A stretch of 45,031 nt of DNA from assembly GCA_947243845.1 (NCBI GenBank), contig CAMXIF010000026.1, positions 1 to 45,031 of the forward strand. The letters are read 5' to 3'. This document shows, piece after piece, positions 24,182-32,699 of the stretch. Source of the DNA: an uncultured bacterium (GTDB taxonomy: Bacteria; Bacillota; Clostridia; Lachnospirales; Lachnospiraceae). The position numbers and the translations under genes are program-made. Below the pieces are notes generated by a model, which saw only the letters and a program-made list of their open reading frames with translations, made no database searches and was not told where the DNA came from. The stretch's first letter is position 1, and every line of letters starts with the position of its first letter.

Positions 24182-24838
24182 ATGTTTTGGAGTGTTACGC
24201 TGTCACTGCTGGACGGGCTTTGGACCAGCTTTGAGATTTTTATTTTCACACTGCTCTTTTCACTGCCTTTGGGACTGATTCTGTCCTTTGGTGCGATGAG
24301 CAGGTGGAAATTGCTTCGCGGACTGATACAGACGCTGGTATGGATCATCAGGGGTACCCCGTTGATGTTACAGTTGATTATTATCTTTTACGGCCCCGGT
24401 CTGTGGCTTGGCCACAACATCTGGAATGGCAGTGAGTCAGGACGGATCACGGCTACGGTGGTTGCCTTCAGCATCAATTATGCCTGCTATTTCTCGGTTA
24501 TTTTCCGTGGCGGCATCGAAGGGGTGCCGGTGGGACAGCGAGAGGCAGGAGAAGTGCTGGGCATGACGAAAAGCCAGATTTTTTTCAAGGTTACGCTGCT
24601 GCAGATGATCAAAAGGGTGGTGCCGCCCATGTCCAATGAGGTCATGACGTTAGTGAAAGACACTTCTCTGGCGCGTATTATTGCGGCTTATGAACTGACT
24701 TTTGCAGGCTACTCCTTTATGAAGAGCCAGGGTATCACATGGCCCCTTTTCTATACGGGTGTATTCTATCTGGCGTTTGTGGGTATTTTGACACTGTTGT
24801 TTAACTATATCGAGCGCAGGCTGGATTATTTCAGGTAG
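24182..24838 (+). CDS. Amino-acid ABC transporter permease
   Basis: The protein has 218 residues and about five transmembrane segments, of the HisM/GlnP family. The N-terminal SLLDGLWTSFEIFIFTLLFSLPLG, WIIRGTPLMLQLIIIFYG, and the cytoplasmic EAA-type loop (EGVPVGQREAGEVLGMTKSQIFFKVTL) that docks on the ATPase are all present. Only one permease gene is found, so it would act as a homodimer. It sits between the binding-protein and ATPase genes in one operon. Confidence 0.92.
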   Translation: MFWSVTLSLLDGLWTSFEIFIFTLLFSLPLGLILSFGAMSRWKLLRGLIQTLVWIIRGTPLMLQLIIIFYGPGLWLGHNIWNGSESGRITATVVAFSINYACYFSVIFRGGIEGVPVGQREAGEVLGMTKSQIFFKVTLLQMIKRVVPPMSNEVMTLVKDTSLARIIAAYELTFAGYSFMKSQGITWPLFYTGVFYLAFVGILTLLFNYIERRLDYFR

Positions 24839-24848
24839 GGGGATTGAA

Positions 24849-25625
24849 ATGGCTGTTTTAGAAGTGAAAAATATTGAGAAACATTTTGATTCTACCAAGG
24901 TCCTGCGAGATGTGAGTTTTGATCTGGAAGAGGGCAGTGCGCTGGCGATCATTGGTTCTTCCGGATCGGGAAAGACCACTTTGCTTCGCTGTCTGAACTT
25001 TTTGGAAGTGCCGGACAGGGGCTCCATTATTGTACGCGGGGAGACGCTGTTTGACGCGGCCAGACCATTAAAGGAGCAGGAAAAGGATCTTCGCCGGAAA
25101 CGGCTGCATTTTGGAATGGTATTTCAGTCCTTTAACCTGTTTCCGCAATATACGGCCCTGGAGAATGTGACTTTATCAGAAAAGCTTCTGGCAAAGGAGA
25201 GACCCGATTTCAAACAGAATAAGAAAGAGATTCTGGAAGGGATAGAGAAACACGGCAAAGCGCTACTGGAACAAATGGGACTTGTAGAGCGCATGGAGCA
25301 TTATCCCCATCAGCTTTCCGGCGGGCAGCAGCAGAGGGTGGCGATTGCCAGGGCTCTTGCCCTGCAGCCTGATATCCTGTGTTTTGATGAACCCACCTCC
25401 GCTCTGGATCCGGAACTGACCGGAGAAGTTTTAAAGGTTATACGGGGATTGGCAGATCAGCATACGACCATGATCATCGTGACTCATGAGATGAGTTTTG
25501 CCAGGGATGTGGCAGATCAGATTATCTTTATGGACGAGGGTGTGATCGTGGAGCAGGGAGATGCCAGACAGGTGATCGATCATCCGAAAGAAGAGAGGAC
25601 GAGGCAGTTTTTGACAAAGTATTGA
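24849..25625 (+). CDS. Amino-acid ABC transporter ATP-binding protein
   Basis: This 258-residue GlnQ/HisP-type ATPase has Walker A IIGSSGSGKTT at about 35-45, a Q-loop (FQSFNLFPQYTALENV), the ABC signature LSGGQQQRVAIARAL, Walker B ILCFDEPTSALDPEL and an H-loop (IVTHEMSFARDVAD). An insertion between the Q-loop and signature (RPDFKQNKKEILEGIEKHGKAL) is somewhat longer than in classic members. Start ATG 24849 follows GGGGGATTGAA. It ends the operon before a strong terminator. Confidence 0.93.
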   Translation: MAVLEVKNIEKHFDSTKVLRDVSFDLEEGSALAIIGSSGSGKTTLLRCLNFLEVPDRGSIIVRGETLFDAARPLKEQEKDLRRKRLHFGMVFQSFNLFPQYTALENVTLSEKLLAKERPDFKQNKKEILEGIEKHGKALLEQMGLVERMEHYPHQLSGGQQQRVAIARALALQPDILCFDEPTSALDPELTGEVLKVIRGLADQHTTMIIVTHEMSFARDVADQIIFMDEGVIVEQGDARQVIDHPKEERTRQFLTKY

Positions 25626-25649
25626 TCTTTTAAAAATGATGAGTTATGA

Positions 25650-25677
25650 GGAATCGGTGTATGCCGGTTCCTTTTTT
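25650..25677 (+). terminator. Rho-independent terminator of the ABC operon
   Basis: GGAATCGG (25650-25657) pairs with CCGGTTCC (25664-25671), with one T-G wobble and a 6-base loop, followed directly by six T's (25672-25677). Confidence 0.85.
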
Positions 25678-25822
25678 ATACCAGAATACTACCCGTTAAG
25701 ATAGAAAGTAGTATAGATTTTGGCATCGTACCATGGTAAGGTTTTATAAAAGAAACGCTGAATAGCGTTGACAGCTCGCGAGTATAAAAATAACACAAAT
25801 TGCAAGAAGGAGGATTTGCGGT

Positions 25823-26344
25823 ATGATAATGGAAATGATAAGTATTGTAGGAGGAATGGCCTTTCTGATACTAATGACCTATACAGGGGGGGATAAGACA
25901 TTTACGCTTGGTTGGTTTGTTGATTTTCCAACTATATTGATTATGATCATATTTGTGGTGCCGGTCTTGATGCGGGGCGGTGTGTGGAAAGATTTTAGAA
26001 GAGCTTTTAAACTGCTTAGGAAAGACTTTACCTGTCATTTGAGCGAACTGCGCAGGACAAAAGATGTGTTGGAAATGATACAGAAACAGGTATGGTATGC
26101 AGGCATACTGACAATGATGGTCTCTGTAATGTATGTGATGGTAAATATCAGCGACCCGGCACTGCTGGGGCCTAATATTGCGGTGGTGGTTTTGACCATG
26201 TTCTATGCAGTTATTTTAGAAATGCTGCTTCTTCCTTTACTTCTTGAGGTAAAGCGGCGGATTATTAATTATATGGAGTTGGAGACAGAGGCGGAGATGG
26301 ATGCGGTACAGCAACCCGTGTCAGATACAGGCAGTGACCGGTAA
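25823..26344 (+). CDS. MotA/TolQ-like four-segment membrane protein
   Basis: The 173-residue protein starts behind AAGGAGGATTTGCGGT. Four hydrophobic segments are visible: near residues 5-20, 33-50, 88-106 and 117-143. The section GWFVDFPTILIMIIFVVP, followed by a basic helix KDFRRAFKLLRKDF, resembles the start of MotA. The last part (SDPALLGPNIAVVVLTMFYAVILEMLLLPLLL) resembles the MotA/TolQ/ExbB TM3-TM4 pattern of proton channels, although the usual cytoplasmic domain is much reduced. No MotB/TolR partner is encoded nearby. The next gene, 35 bases on, is a membrane-tethered regulator. The homology is a cautious reading by eye. Confidence 0.6.
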   Translation: MIMEMISIVGGMAFLILMTYTGGDKTFTLGWFVDFPTILIMIIFVVPVLMRGGVWKDFRRAFKLLRKDFTCHLSELRRTKDVLEMIQKQVWYAGILTMMVSVMYVMVNISDPALLGPNIAVVVLTMFYAVILEMLLLPLLLEVKRRIINYMELETEAEMDAVQQPVSDTGSDR

Positions 26345-26379
26345 CTGATTAGGTGAAGAAGACGGAGGCATTTATAGGC

Positions 26380-26928
26380 ATGGGAAAACAGGCACTTCGC
26401 TGGCTTTTGGGAGCTGGCTATATAGTACTTGTGACATTATTGCTGTTATATCAGATGGGCATGATGGGAGAAAGGAAAAACTCTGTCGTTTCGGTTCTGG
26501 GAACCTTGTCTCTTGGTATTGCTTTGGCTGTGGTGCTGGTGCTGTACATTCGTGTGACAGACCAGATGAAAGGCCAGGGAAAGGCTGCGCAGACAGGGAT
26601 ACCCCGGAAAGACGAGATGGCAGAGGACCGACTGACAGAAGTCTGGCAGGCAAAAGATGGAGCAGATGGCGGCCAGGATTATAACCAGGGATCCCGGAGT
26701 TATGAGGATATTTATGCAGATTTTCTCAAAGCTGCACGGGGGTGTGCGTTGTCTGAACGGGAATTGGAAGTGGCATGGCTTCTCTATCGCGGTTACACCA
26801 ACAGACAGATTGGAGAGGAATTGTATATCGCGGAAACAACGGTCAAGAAACATGTATCACATATATATCAGAAAATGGAAGTCTACAGCCGGAAGGATTT
26901 CCGGGCGAAAATAAGGATGGGGAAGTAA
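26380..26928 (+). CDS. Membrane-tethered LuxR-type HTH regulator
   Basis: ATG 26380 was preferred because GGAGG lies 11 bases upstream; a GTG at 26353 has no ribosome site. About 182 residues. Two transmembrane helices come first (RWLLGAGYIVLVTLLLLYQM and VVSVLGTLSLGIALAVVLVLYI), then an acidic linker, and a C-terminal LuxR/GerE helix-turn-helix (LSERELEVAWLLYRGYTNRQ, ETTVKKHVSHIYQKMEVYSR). There is no receiver domain, so the signal must come through the membrane or the partner encoded 35 bases upstream. It likely regulates genes directly from the membrane. A hairpin ends the two-gene unit. Confidence 0.8.
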   Translation: MGKQALRWLLGAGYIVLVTLLLLYQMGMMGERKNSVVSVLGTLSLGIALAVVLVLYIRVTDQMKGQGKAAQTGIPRKDEMAEDRLTEVWQAKDGADGGQDYNQGSRSYEDIYADFLKAARGCALSERELEVAWLLYRGYTNRQIGEELYIAETTVKKHVSHIYQKMEVYSRKDFRAKIRMGK

Positions 26929-26957
26929 ATCAGAGACCGCGTTTGCGGTCTTTGATT
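26928..26957 (+). terminator. Hairpin after the LuxR-type gene
   Basis: A 13-bp stem with one G-T wobble (26928-26940 with 26945-26957) around a GTTT loop. The 3' arm is T-rich but no separate T-run follows. It is probably a terminator. Confidence 0.65.
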
Positions 26958-27102
26958 ATAATGTCTGTAGATTTATCATGGCAACAATCTGGTTCTGTAT
27001 TTCTTCTACCTCTTCTATTCTGATTTGTCCAATGGCTTTTGCGCAGGAACTGTAGATATTTTGCAGTGAGTTTGGTGTTCATGGAAAAGATACCTGCTTT
27101 CT

Positions 27103-27556
27103 TTGCGATTGTATCAGGATAGGCTGCGTTACTTACCTAATTATAAGATATATGGGCAATTTTATAAAGAACTTAAGAAGGGCCCAAAAGCAAATTTCAG
27201 GAAGAATAGTTATTCTAAAATGACCGGGAATGGTTATTTTGAGACGATTCAAAATCCAGGAAAATATGGTGAATATCTGGTATATAAAGAATTGAAGGCA
27301 TATGAAAGAGACGGGGATAAGTTCCTTTTTAATTGTTACCTTCCTAAAGATGATGGAACTACAACGGAGATTGACGTGATACTGATTCATGCCACAGGTA
27401 TTTTTGCGGTCGAGAGCAAGAATTACAGCGGTTGGATATTTGGAAGTGAGAAGAGCGTTTTTATAATCCGATCATGCAGAATAAGGCACATATTAAATGG
27501 TTGAAAAATATAGTAGGAGGAAATATTGCGGACGGCAAAGAAGGGGGAGCATACTA
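27103..27556 (+). pseudogene. Broken NERD-domain gene
   Basis: The first part reads as a NERD (nuclease-related) domain: YLPNYKIYGQFYKELKKG, GKYGEYLVYKELKAYE, then TTTEIDVILIHATGIFAVES with K at the catalytic E-x-K. After NYSGWIFGSEK the frame shifts. The expected continuation (RFYNPIMQNKAHIKWLKNIV) lies in the next frame from about 27455. Roughly 15-20 codons that usually separate these motifs are missing, so a deletion plus frameshift is likely. The 3' end runs into the end of the convergent MATE gene and is lost. The start is TTG 27103 without a good ribosome site; upstream codons may also be gone. Confidence 0.75.
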
Positions 27557-28933
27557 TCACCCCTCTTCCTCAAACAACCCTTCCCTTGTGATATTTTTCA
27601 ACCACTTTCCGCTGCGGTAATGCTTGATAACCCAGGGCCATTTCACAAATTCATCGGTGCAGAGCAGGAAATACACTACCATCACCGGCAGCTTAAAGAC
27701 AAAGGCAGCGATAAATCCAAGGGGTACGGCATAGCACCACATATCTATGGTATCGCAGATCAGTCCGAAGCGGCTGTCGCCGCCTGCCCGGAATACGCCG
27801 GCAATCAGGGTGGTATTGACGGCAGCGCCCATAATATAGTAGGTATTGATGAGAAGCATATATTTTAAATAATGCATGGCCGTATCGCTTAAATCCGCAA
27901 AGTGCAGCACGAGAGGAGTCACGGCCAGCACAAGTGCGCCGCCAATAGCACCGGTGATGACAGTGAGCTTCATCAGTTTGGAAGCGTATTGTTTCGCGTG
28001 TTCCATATTACCTGCGCCCATGACATTTCCCAGAAGAATACCACCGGCGCTGGCAGTGCCGAAGCACAGCACCGTACCGAAATTGCGCACCACCACCACA
28101 AAAGAGTTGGCGGCCACGGCATCGGAACCCAAATGTCCCAGAACTACGGAATACATGGAAAAGGCCACGCTCCAGGACAGATCATTGCCGAGAGCCGGCA
28201 GGGACAATCTGATGAAATCGTTGAACAATAATTTATTGCGTATAAACATATAGGCAGGATTCAGTTTTATATGCTTGTTAAACAAAGATGCTATGATACA
28301 GCCCAAAAGCTCGATGATACGGGAGAGAGCGGTAGCAATCGCAACACCGGTCGCTCCTAATTTGGGGGCGCCGAACAGGCCAAAAATAAACACAGCATTT
28401 AAAAAGATATTCAGGGTAAAGGCCATGACATTTAAGATCATGGAAATGGTTACCTGGCCGATACTTCTAAGGATCGCAAGATAAATCTCTACCACTCCCC
28501 AGCACAGATAAGTGACTGACATCACGCGCAGATAGTCCGCACCGATAGCAATCAGCTCGGCATCGTTGGTAAAGAGTTTCATCATTAATTCGGGTGCAAA
28601 TAGAGCAAAAGCGGAGAAACATAAGGTGATGAGCAGGGAGAAGCGAAGCGCAATGCCCTCGATCACACGGATAGCCTGGACTTCTCCCTTTCCCCAGTAC
28701 TGAGCGCTCAACATGGAAGCGCCGGTGCCAAGGCCATAGTAGATCATAAAAAGGACGCTGGCGTAGTTGGCAGCCAGAGATACCGCGGATATGGAGGATT
28801 GTCCTACTTCATTTAACATGATCACATCGGCGGAATTGACGGCAGCGCTTAAGAGATTCTGAATCACGATAGGAACCACTAATTTCAGAATCTGGGGATA
28901 AAAGTTGTCTTTTGTGGCGGTTGCATGTTTCAT
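27557..28933 (-). CDS. MATE-family efflux transporter
   Basis: This 458-residue protein with twelve predicted membrane segments starts at MKHATATKDNFYPQILKLVVPIVIQNLLSA (ATG at 28933, AAGGAG 13 bases before it). SADVIMLNEVGQSSISAVSLAAN and GLGTGASMLSAQYWGKGE are typical of clostridial MATE proteins. The frame is open further upstream to 29089, but that part (TFLPDCIKMSAHC...) is not MATE-like. The cargo is unknown. The gene is convergent with the NERD remnant and divergent from apt. Confidence 0.9.
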   Translation of the reverse strand: MKHATATKDNFYPQILKLVVPIVIQNLLSAAVNSADVIMLNEVGQSSISAVSLAANYASVLFMIYYGLGTGASMLSAQYWGKGEVQAIRVIEGIALRFSLLITLCFSAFALFAPELMMKLFTNDAELIAIGADYLRVMSVTYLCWGVVEIYLAILRSIGQVTISMILNVMAFTLNIFLNAVFIFGLFGAPKLGATGVAIATALSRIIELLGCIIASLFNKHIKLNPAYMFIRNKLLFNDFIRLSLPALGNDLSWSVAFSMYSVVLGHLGSDAVAANSFVVVVRNFGTVLCFGTASAGGILLGNVMGAGNMEHAKQYASKLMKLTVITGAIGGALVLAVTPLVLHFADLSDTAMHYLKYMLLINTYYIMGAAVNTTLIAGVFRAGGDSRFGLICDTIDMWCYAVPLGFIAAFVFKLPVMVVYFLLCTDEFVKWPWVIKHYRSGKWLKNITREGLFEEEG

Positions 28934-29131
28934 GGCGGTTATGTATCTCCTTGATTTTATCGTACAATAAGCACAGGACGGCTTTACACCAGAATGTGCT
29001 TTATCGCTTCTGCCTTGGTCTGTCATTATGATGCAAAGCATTTTCAGGCAATGTGCTGACATCTTAATACAATCCGGAAGGAATGTCAATCGGTTTTATG
29101 ATTCTTGCATCTGTTATTTTGAAAAGAGTTA

Positions 29132-29140
29132 TGGTATAGT
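29132..29140 (+). promoter_or_regulatory. Extended -10 promoter upstream of apt
   Basis: TGG followed by TATAGT (29135-29140), with no clear -35. It lies 91 bases before the apt ATG. No purine-riboswitch-like structure was recognised in the leader. Confidence 0.4.
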
Positions 29141-29230
29141 AAAAGAGGTTTTATATAAAGTTGGAAAATTTTGTGACTATTAAGATAAAGATGACATAAA
29201 ATTTTTCACAATGGGGTGGAGGAAAAGCGA

Positions 29231-29755
29231 ATGAAGAAGATGGAAGAATATGTGCGCAGCATTCCTGATTTTCCGGAAAAGGGCATTATATTCCGGGATG
29301 TGACCAGTGTACTGCAGGATGCGGATGGGTTGACACTCGCGATTGATTCAATGAAGGATCTGCTGAAAGATATCGATTTCGATGTCATTGTCGGAACAGA
29401 ATCCAGAGGTTTCATTTTTGGGGTGCCCATCGCCTATGCCTTGCATAAAGCATTTGTGCCGGTGCGCAAGAAGGGTAAGCTTCCTCTGGATACAATTTCG
29501 AAGGAATACGATCTGGAATATGGCAGTGCAGTAGTAGAAATGCACCGGGATTCCATTAAACCGGGGCAGAAGGTAGTAGTTGTGGACGACCTGATTGCCA
29601 CGGGAGGCACGATTGAAGCGAGCATTCAGATGATTGAAGAACTGGGCGGAGAAGTGGTCAAGGTGATTTTCCTTATGGAACTAGCCGGCTTAAAAGGGCG
29701 GGAACGCCTGAAAAACTACAACGTTGACAGTGTCATCATCTATGAAGGCAAATAA
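29231..29755 (+). CDS. apt: Adenine phosphoribosyltransferase
   Basis: This 174-residue purine-salvage enzyme converts adenine and PRPP to AMP in the cytoplasm. ATG 29231 follows GTGGAGGAAAAGCGA; a GTG at 29216 would add five residues but overlaps that site. The N-terminal hood (SIPDFPEKGIIFRDVTSVL), FDVIVGTESRGFIFGVPIAYAL, and the PRPP motif VVVVDDLIATGGT at about 118-130 are all present. Length is normal for Apt. The purine permease starts 26 bases later, so uptake and salvage are coupled. Confidence 0.96.
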   Translation: MKKMEEYVRSIPDFPEKGIIFRDVTSVLQDADGLTLAIDSMKDLLKDIDFDVIVGTESRGFIFGVPIAYALHKAFVPVRKKGKLPLDTISKEYDLEYGSAVVEMHRDSIKPGQKVVVVDDLIATGGTIEASIQMIEELGGEVVKVIFLMELAGLKGRERLKNYNVDSVIIYEGK

Positions 29756-29781
29756 AACCTTATGAGAAAAGGAGAAATGTG

Positions 29782-31140
29782 ATGTTAGAAAAATGGTTTA
29801 AACTCAAAGAGAACAACACCAACATCAAGACCGAAGTGGTTGCCGGCGTTACGACATTCATGACCATGGCGTATATACTGGCGGTCAATCCGTCCATTTT
29901 GTCCGCATCGGGCATGGACAGTCAGGCGATTTTGATGGCCACAGCACTTGCTTCATTCATCGGCACTATCGCGATGGCGCTGCTGGCAAATTATCCCTTC
30001 GCATTGGCGCCGGGTCTTGGACTGAATGTCTATTTTGCTTATACAGTCTGCGGCGCAATGGGGTATTCCTGGCAGATTGCACTGCTTGCAGTCTTCGTGG
30101 AAGGTTTGATTTTCATTGTTCTCTCCGTAACGAATGTGAGAGAGGCTATCTTTAATGCGATTCCGATACAGCTCAAAAAGGGTGTGTCCGTGGGTATCGG
30201 CCTGTTTGTGGCGTTTATCGGTTTCCAGAACGCCGGGGTTGTAGTCAATTCGGATTCTACACTGGTAACGGTGGTTGATTTTACAAGTAATTTCCATACG
30301 ACTGGTATCTGTGCGATTCTTGCGGTAGTCGGTACTTTCATCATTGCTATTTTACATATCAAAGGGGTGAAGGGTTCTATCCTGATCGGTATTTTTGTCA
30401 CCTGGATTCTGGGAATCCTCTGTCAGTTGACAGGCCTTTATACCGTGACGCCGGAGGCGGGATTCTATTCCCTGATTCCTTCTTGGAGCAGTTTCAGTCT
30501 GGGAGCAATCGGTCTGACATTTGGCAAGTGCTTTACGGCAGATTTTTCCTCAGTGAGAATCATTGACTTTGTAGTGATCGTATTTGCTTTCCTGTTCGTA
30601 GATATCTTTGACACACTGGGGACTCTGATCGGTTGTGCCAATAAGGCCAATATGCTGGACAGAGAAGGCAAACTGCCCCGCATCAAACAGGCGCTTTTGG
30701 CAGACGCTGTGGCGACCAGCGCCGGTGCAGTACTTGGTACTTCCACAACGACCACATTTGTGGAGAGTTCTGCTGGTGTGGCTGAGGGTGGCCGGACAGG
30801 CCTCGCTTCTGTGGTGACAGGTCTGTTATTCCTGGTATCCGTATTCCTGGCTCCGATCTTTACAACGATTCCGGGCTTTGCTACGGCGCCTGCACTGTTG
30901 TTTGTCGGATTCCTGATGATCACGGCAGTGACACAGATTGATTTCGATGATATGACGGAAGCGATTCCCGCTTACCTGTGCCTGATGGCTATGCCTTTGA
31001 TGTATAGTATTTCCGAGGGTATCGCTGTGGGTGTTATCTCCTATGTGGTGATCAACATGGTATGCGGCAAGGCGAAGAAGATCACACCGCTCATGTATAT
31101 ACTGGCAGTGTTATTTGTCTGTAAATATATTTTCTTATAA
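29782..31140 (+). CDS. NCS2-family purine permease
   Basis: This 452-residue membrane protein (AzgA/PbuG branch of NCS2) imports adenine, guanine or hypoxanthine. ATG 29782 sits 7 bases after AAGGAG; a GTG directly upstream is less likely. Signatures are TEVVAGVTTFMTMAYILAVNPSILS, FALAPGLGLNVYFAYTVCG, FVDIFDTLGTLIGCANKAN and TTTFVESSAGVAEGGRTGL. Pairing with apt favours adenine or a general purine role. Confidence 0.93.
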   Translation: MLEKWFKLKENNTNIKTEVVAGVTTFMTMAYILAVNPSILSASGMDSQAILMATALASFIGTIAMALLANYPFALAPGLGLNVYFAYTVCGAMGYSWQIALLAVFVEGLIFIVLSVTNVREAIFNAIPIQLKKGVSVGIGLFVAFIGFQNAGVVVNSDSTLVTVVDFTSNFHTTGICAILAVVGTFIIAILHIKGVKGSILIGIFVTWILGILCQLTGLYTVTPEAGFYSLIPSWSSFSLGAIGLTFGKCFTADFSSVRIIDFVVIVFAFLFVDIFDTLGTLIGCANKANMLDREGKLPRIKQALLADAVATSAGAVLGTSTTTTFVESSAGVAEGGRTGLASVVTGLLFLVSVFLAPIFTTIPGFATAPALLFVGFLMITAVTQIDFDDMTEAIPAYLCLMAMPLMYSISEGIAVGVISYVVINMVCGKAKKITPLMYILAVLFVCKYIFL

Positions 31141-31175
31141 AATGTTGATTGTTTGTATGATTAGATTGGCTGGAG

Positions 31176-31184
31176 TGATATAAT
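31176..31184 (+). promoter_or_regulatory. Extended -10 promoter just before a hairpin
   Basis: TGA followed by TATAAT (31179-31184); no good -35. The predicted transcript start falls at about 31191, exactly where the hairpin at 31191-31227 begins. It could drive the flavodiiron gene at 31319 or a very short RNA. Confidence 0.4.
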
Positions 31185-31190
31185 GCTGTG

Positions 31191-31227
31191 AAACCCATGC
31201 GGTTGTTCTGTGTACTGCATGGGTTTT
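31191..31227 (+). terminator. Terminator-like hairpin after the purine permease gene
   Basis: AAACCCATGC (31191-31200) pairs perfectly with GCATGGGTTT (31217-31226), loop 16 bases, followed by one more T and then ATA. It probably ends the apt-permease operon. Confidence 0.7.
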
Positions 31228-31318
31228 ATAGCGGGGTTTGTGTCAACTGACAGGAGATATAAACCTGTATCGTTATTGGTATTTGCATATAATAGGCGGA
31301 GAGAAAAGGAGGAGAATC

Positions 31319-32482
31319 ATGGAAAAAGTTACCGTTACAGATACGATCAAATACATCGGTGTGGATGATAAGACCATCGATTTGTTTGAGAGTCAGTATG
31401 TTGTACCCAATGGGGTATCCTACAATTCTTACATTATATTGGATGATAAGATTGCAGTCATGGACAGCGTGGATGAACGGGGGACCGATGGGTGGCTGGC
31501 AAACCTCACGGAGGCGTTAGCGGGCCGGACGCCGGATTATCTGGTGGTGAGTCATTTAGAGCCGGATCATGCCGGTAATATCGCAGTTTTTGCACAGAAA
31601 TATCCGCAGGCACAGCTGGTATTGTCTGCGAAGGCACAGAGTATGCTGCCGCAGTTCTTTACGCAGGATATGTCCGAGAAATGTGTGGTGGTCAAGGAGG
31701 GAGATGAACTCAGTCTGGGAAGTCATACGCTCACTTTCATTATGGCGCCGATGGTACATTGGCCGGAGGTCATGGTGACTTATGAGAAGAGTGAGAAAGT
31801 ACTCTTCTCTGCTGACGGATTCGGTAAATTTGGTGCCTTGGATACGAAGGAGGACTGGGCCTGCGAGGCGAGAAGATATTATTTTAATATTGTAGGCAAG
31901 TATGGTATGCAGGTACAGGGCTTGTTAAAGAAAGCAGCAGCGCTGGATATTCAGGTAATCTGTCCCCTGCACGGCCCTGTTTTAAAAGAAAATCTGGGCT
32001 TTTATATTGACAAATACAATACCTGGAGCAGCTATGCACCGGAAGACCAGGGCATCCTGATAGCTTATGCTTCCGTTCATGGCAATACGGGGGCTGTGGC
32101 GGAGAAGCTTGCGGATATGCTCCGTGAAATGGGTGCGCCTAAGGTGGTGGTGTCCGATCTGGCCAGAGAGGATATGGCGGAGGTGATTGAGGATGCCTTC
32201 CGTTATGACAGGATCGTGCTTGCGTCAGTGACCTATGATGCCGGTCTGTTCCCCGCAATGGAGAGTCTGTTAGCACGGTTGAAATCCAAGAATTATCAGA
32301 AACGTACCGCAGGACTGATTGAAAATGGAAGCTGGGCGCCGATGGCCGGTAAGCTCATGAGAGAAGCGCTTGCGGGTATGAAGGAGATTACGGTCTTAGA
32401 GCCGGTAGTGACAGTGAAATCCACTTTAAATACAGAATCCGAGGCACAGCTTCGGACGCTGGCAGAGGCTTTGCTGGCGTAA
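31319..32482 (+). CDS. Flavodiiron protein (FprA-type A-type flavoprotein)
   Basis: This 387-residue enzyme reduces oxygen to water or nitric oxide to nitrous oxide and protects anaerobes. ATG 31319 follows AAAGGAGGAGAATC; the longer frame from 31238 has no site. The metallo-beta-lactamase-like domain has the diiron ligands SHLEPDHAGN (H-x-E-x-D-H), MVHWPE, FSADGFGKFG and CPLHGPV. The C-terminal flavodoxin domain starts near residue 248 with GILIAYASVHGNTGAVAE for FMN. No rubredoxin domain is fused. It stands alone between terminators. Confidence 0.95.
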   Translation: MEKVTVTDTIKYIGVDDKTIDLFESQYVVPNGVSYNSYIILDDKIAVMDSVDERGTDGWLANLTEALAGRTPDYLVVSHLEPDHAGNIAVFAQKYPQAQLVLSAKAQSMLPQFFTQDMSEKCVVVKEGDELSLGSHTLTFIMAPMVHWPEVMVTYEKSEKVLFSADGFGKFGALDTKEDWACEARRYYFNIVGKYGMQVQGLLKKAAALDIQVICPLHGPVLKENLGFYIDKYNTWSSYAPEDQGILIAYASVHGNTGAVAEKLADMLREMGAPKVVVSDLAREDMAEVIEDAFRYDRIVLASVTYDAGLFPAMESLLARLKSKNYQKRTAGLIENGSWAPMAGKLMREALAGMKEITVLEPVVTVKSTLNTESEAQLRTLAEALLA

Positions 32483-32493
32483 TCATATAATCA

Positions 32494-32534
32494 AATGCGC
32501 GGGTATGGAGACAGGAATCCATGCCCGCATCTTT
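32494..32534 (+). terminator. Terminator after the flavodiiron gene
   Basis: A GC-rich stem (ATG-CG-CGGGTATGGA with TCCATGCCCGCAT, a two-base bulge and one wobble), loop 7-8 bases, followed by CTTTGTTATTT. Confidence 0.65.
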
Positions 32535-32625
32535 GTTATTTCTGAATAATCTACTTCATTTTTCGTTCCATTTATCTAGGATATTACCCAGGACAATATA
32601 CTTTTAAAAAAGCGCAAAATAATGA

Positions 32626-32654
32626 TTGCAGTCTGAAAATGAATGTGCTATGTT
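32626..32654 (+). promoter_or_regulatory. Promoter of the MATE-DUF4422 pair
   Basis: TTGCAG (32626-32631), a 17-base spacer and TATGTT (32649-32654), preceded by TGC. The MATE ATG is 45 bases downstream. Confidence 0.5.
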
Positions 32655-32699
32655 GGGAAGTACGAGAATTTAGAATGATATTCTCTGGGGAGGAAAATT

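Noticed and set aside
25768..25796. TTGACA box upstream of the MotA/TolQ-like gene
   Set aside because: At 17-base spacing the -10 would be TAACAC, and the better TATAAA is only 9 bases away, so no convincing promoter.
29141..29230. Purine riboswitch before apt
   Set aside because: The leader is short and AT-rich and I could not find the conserved three-way junction sequences.
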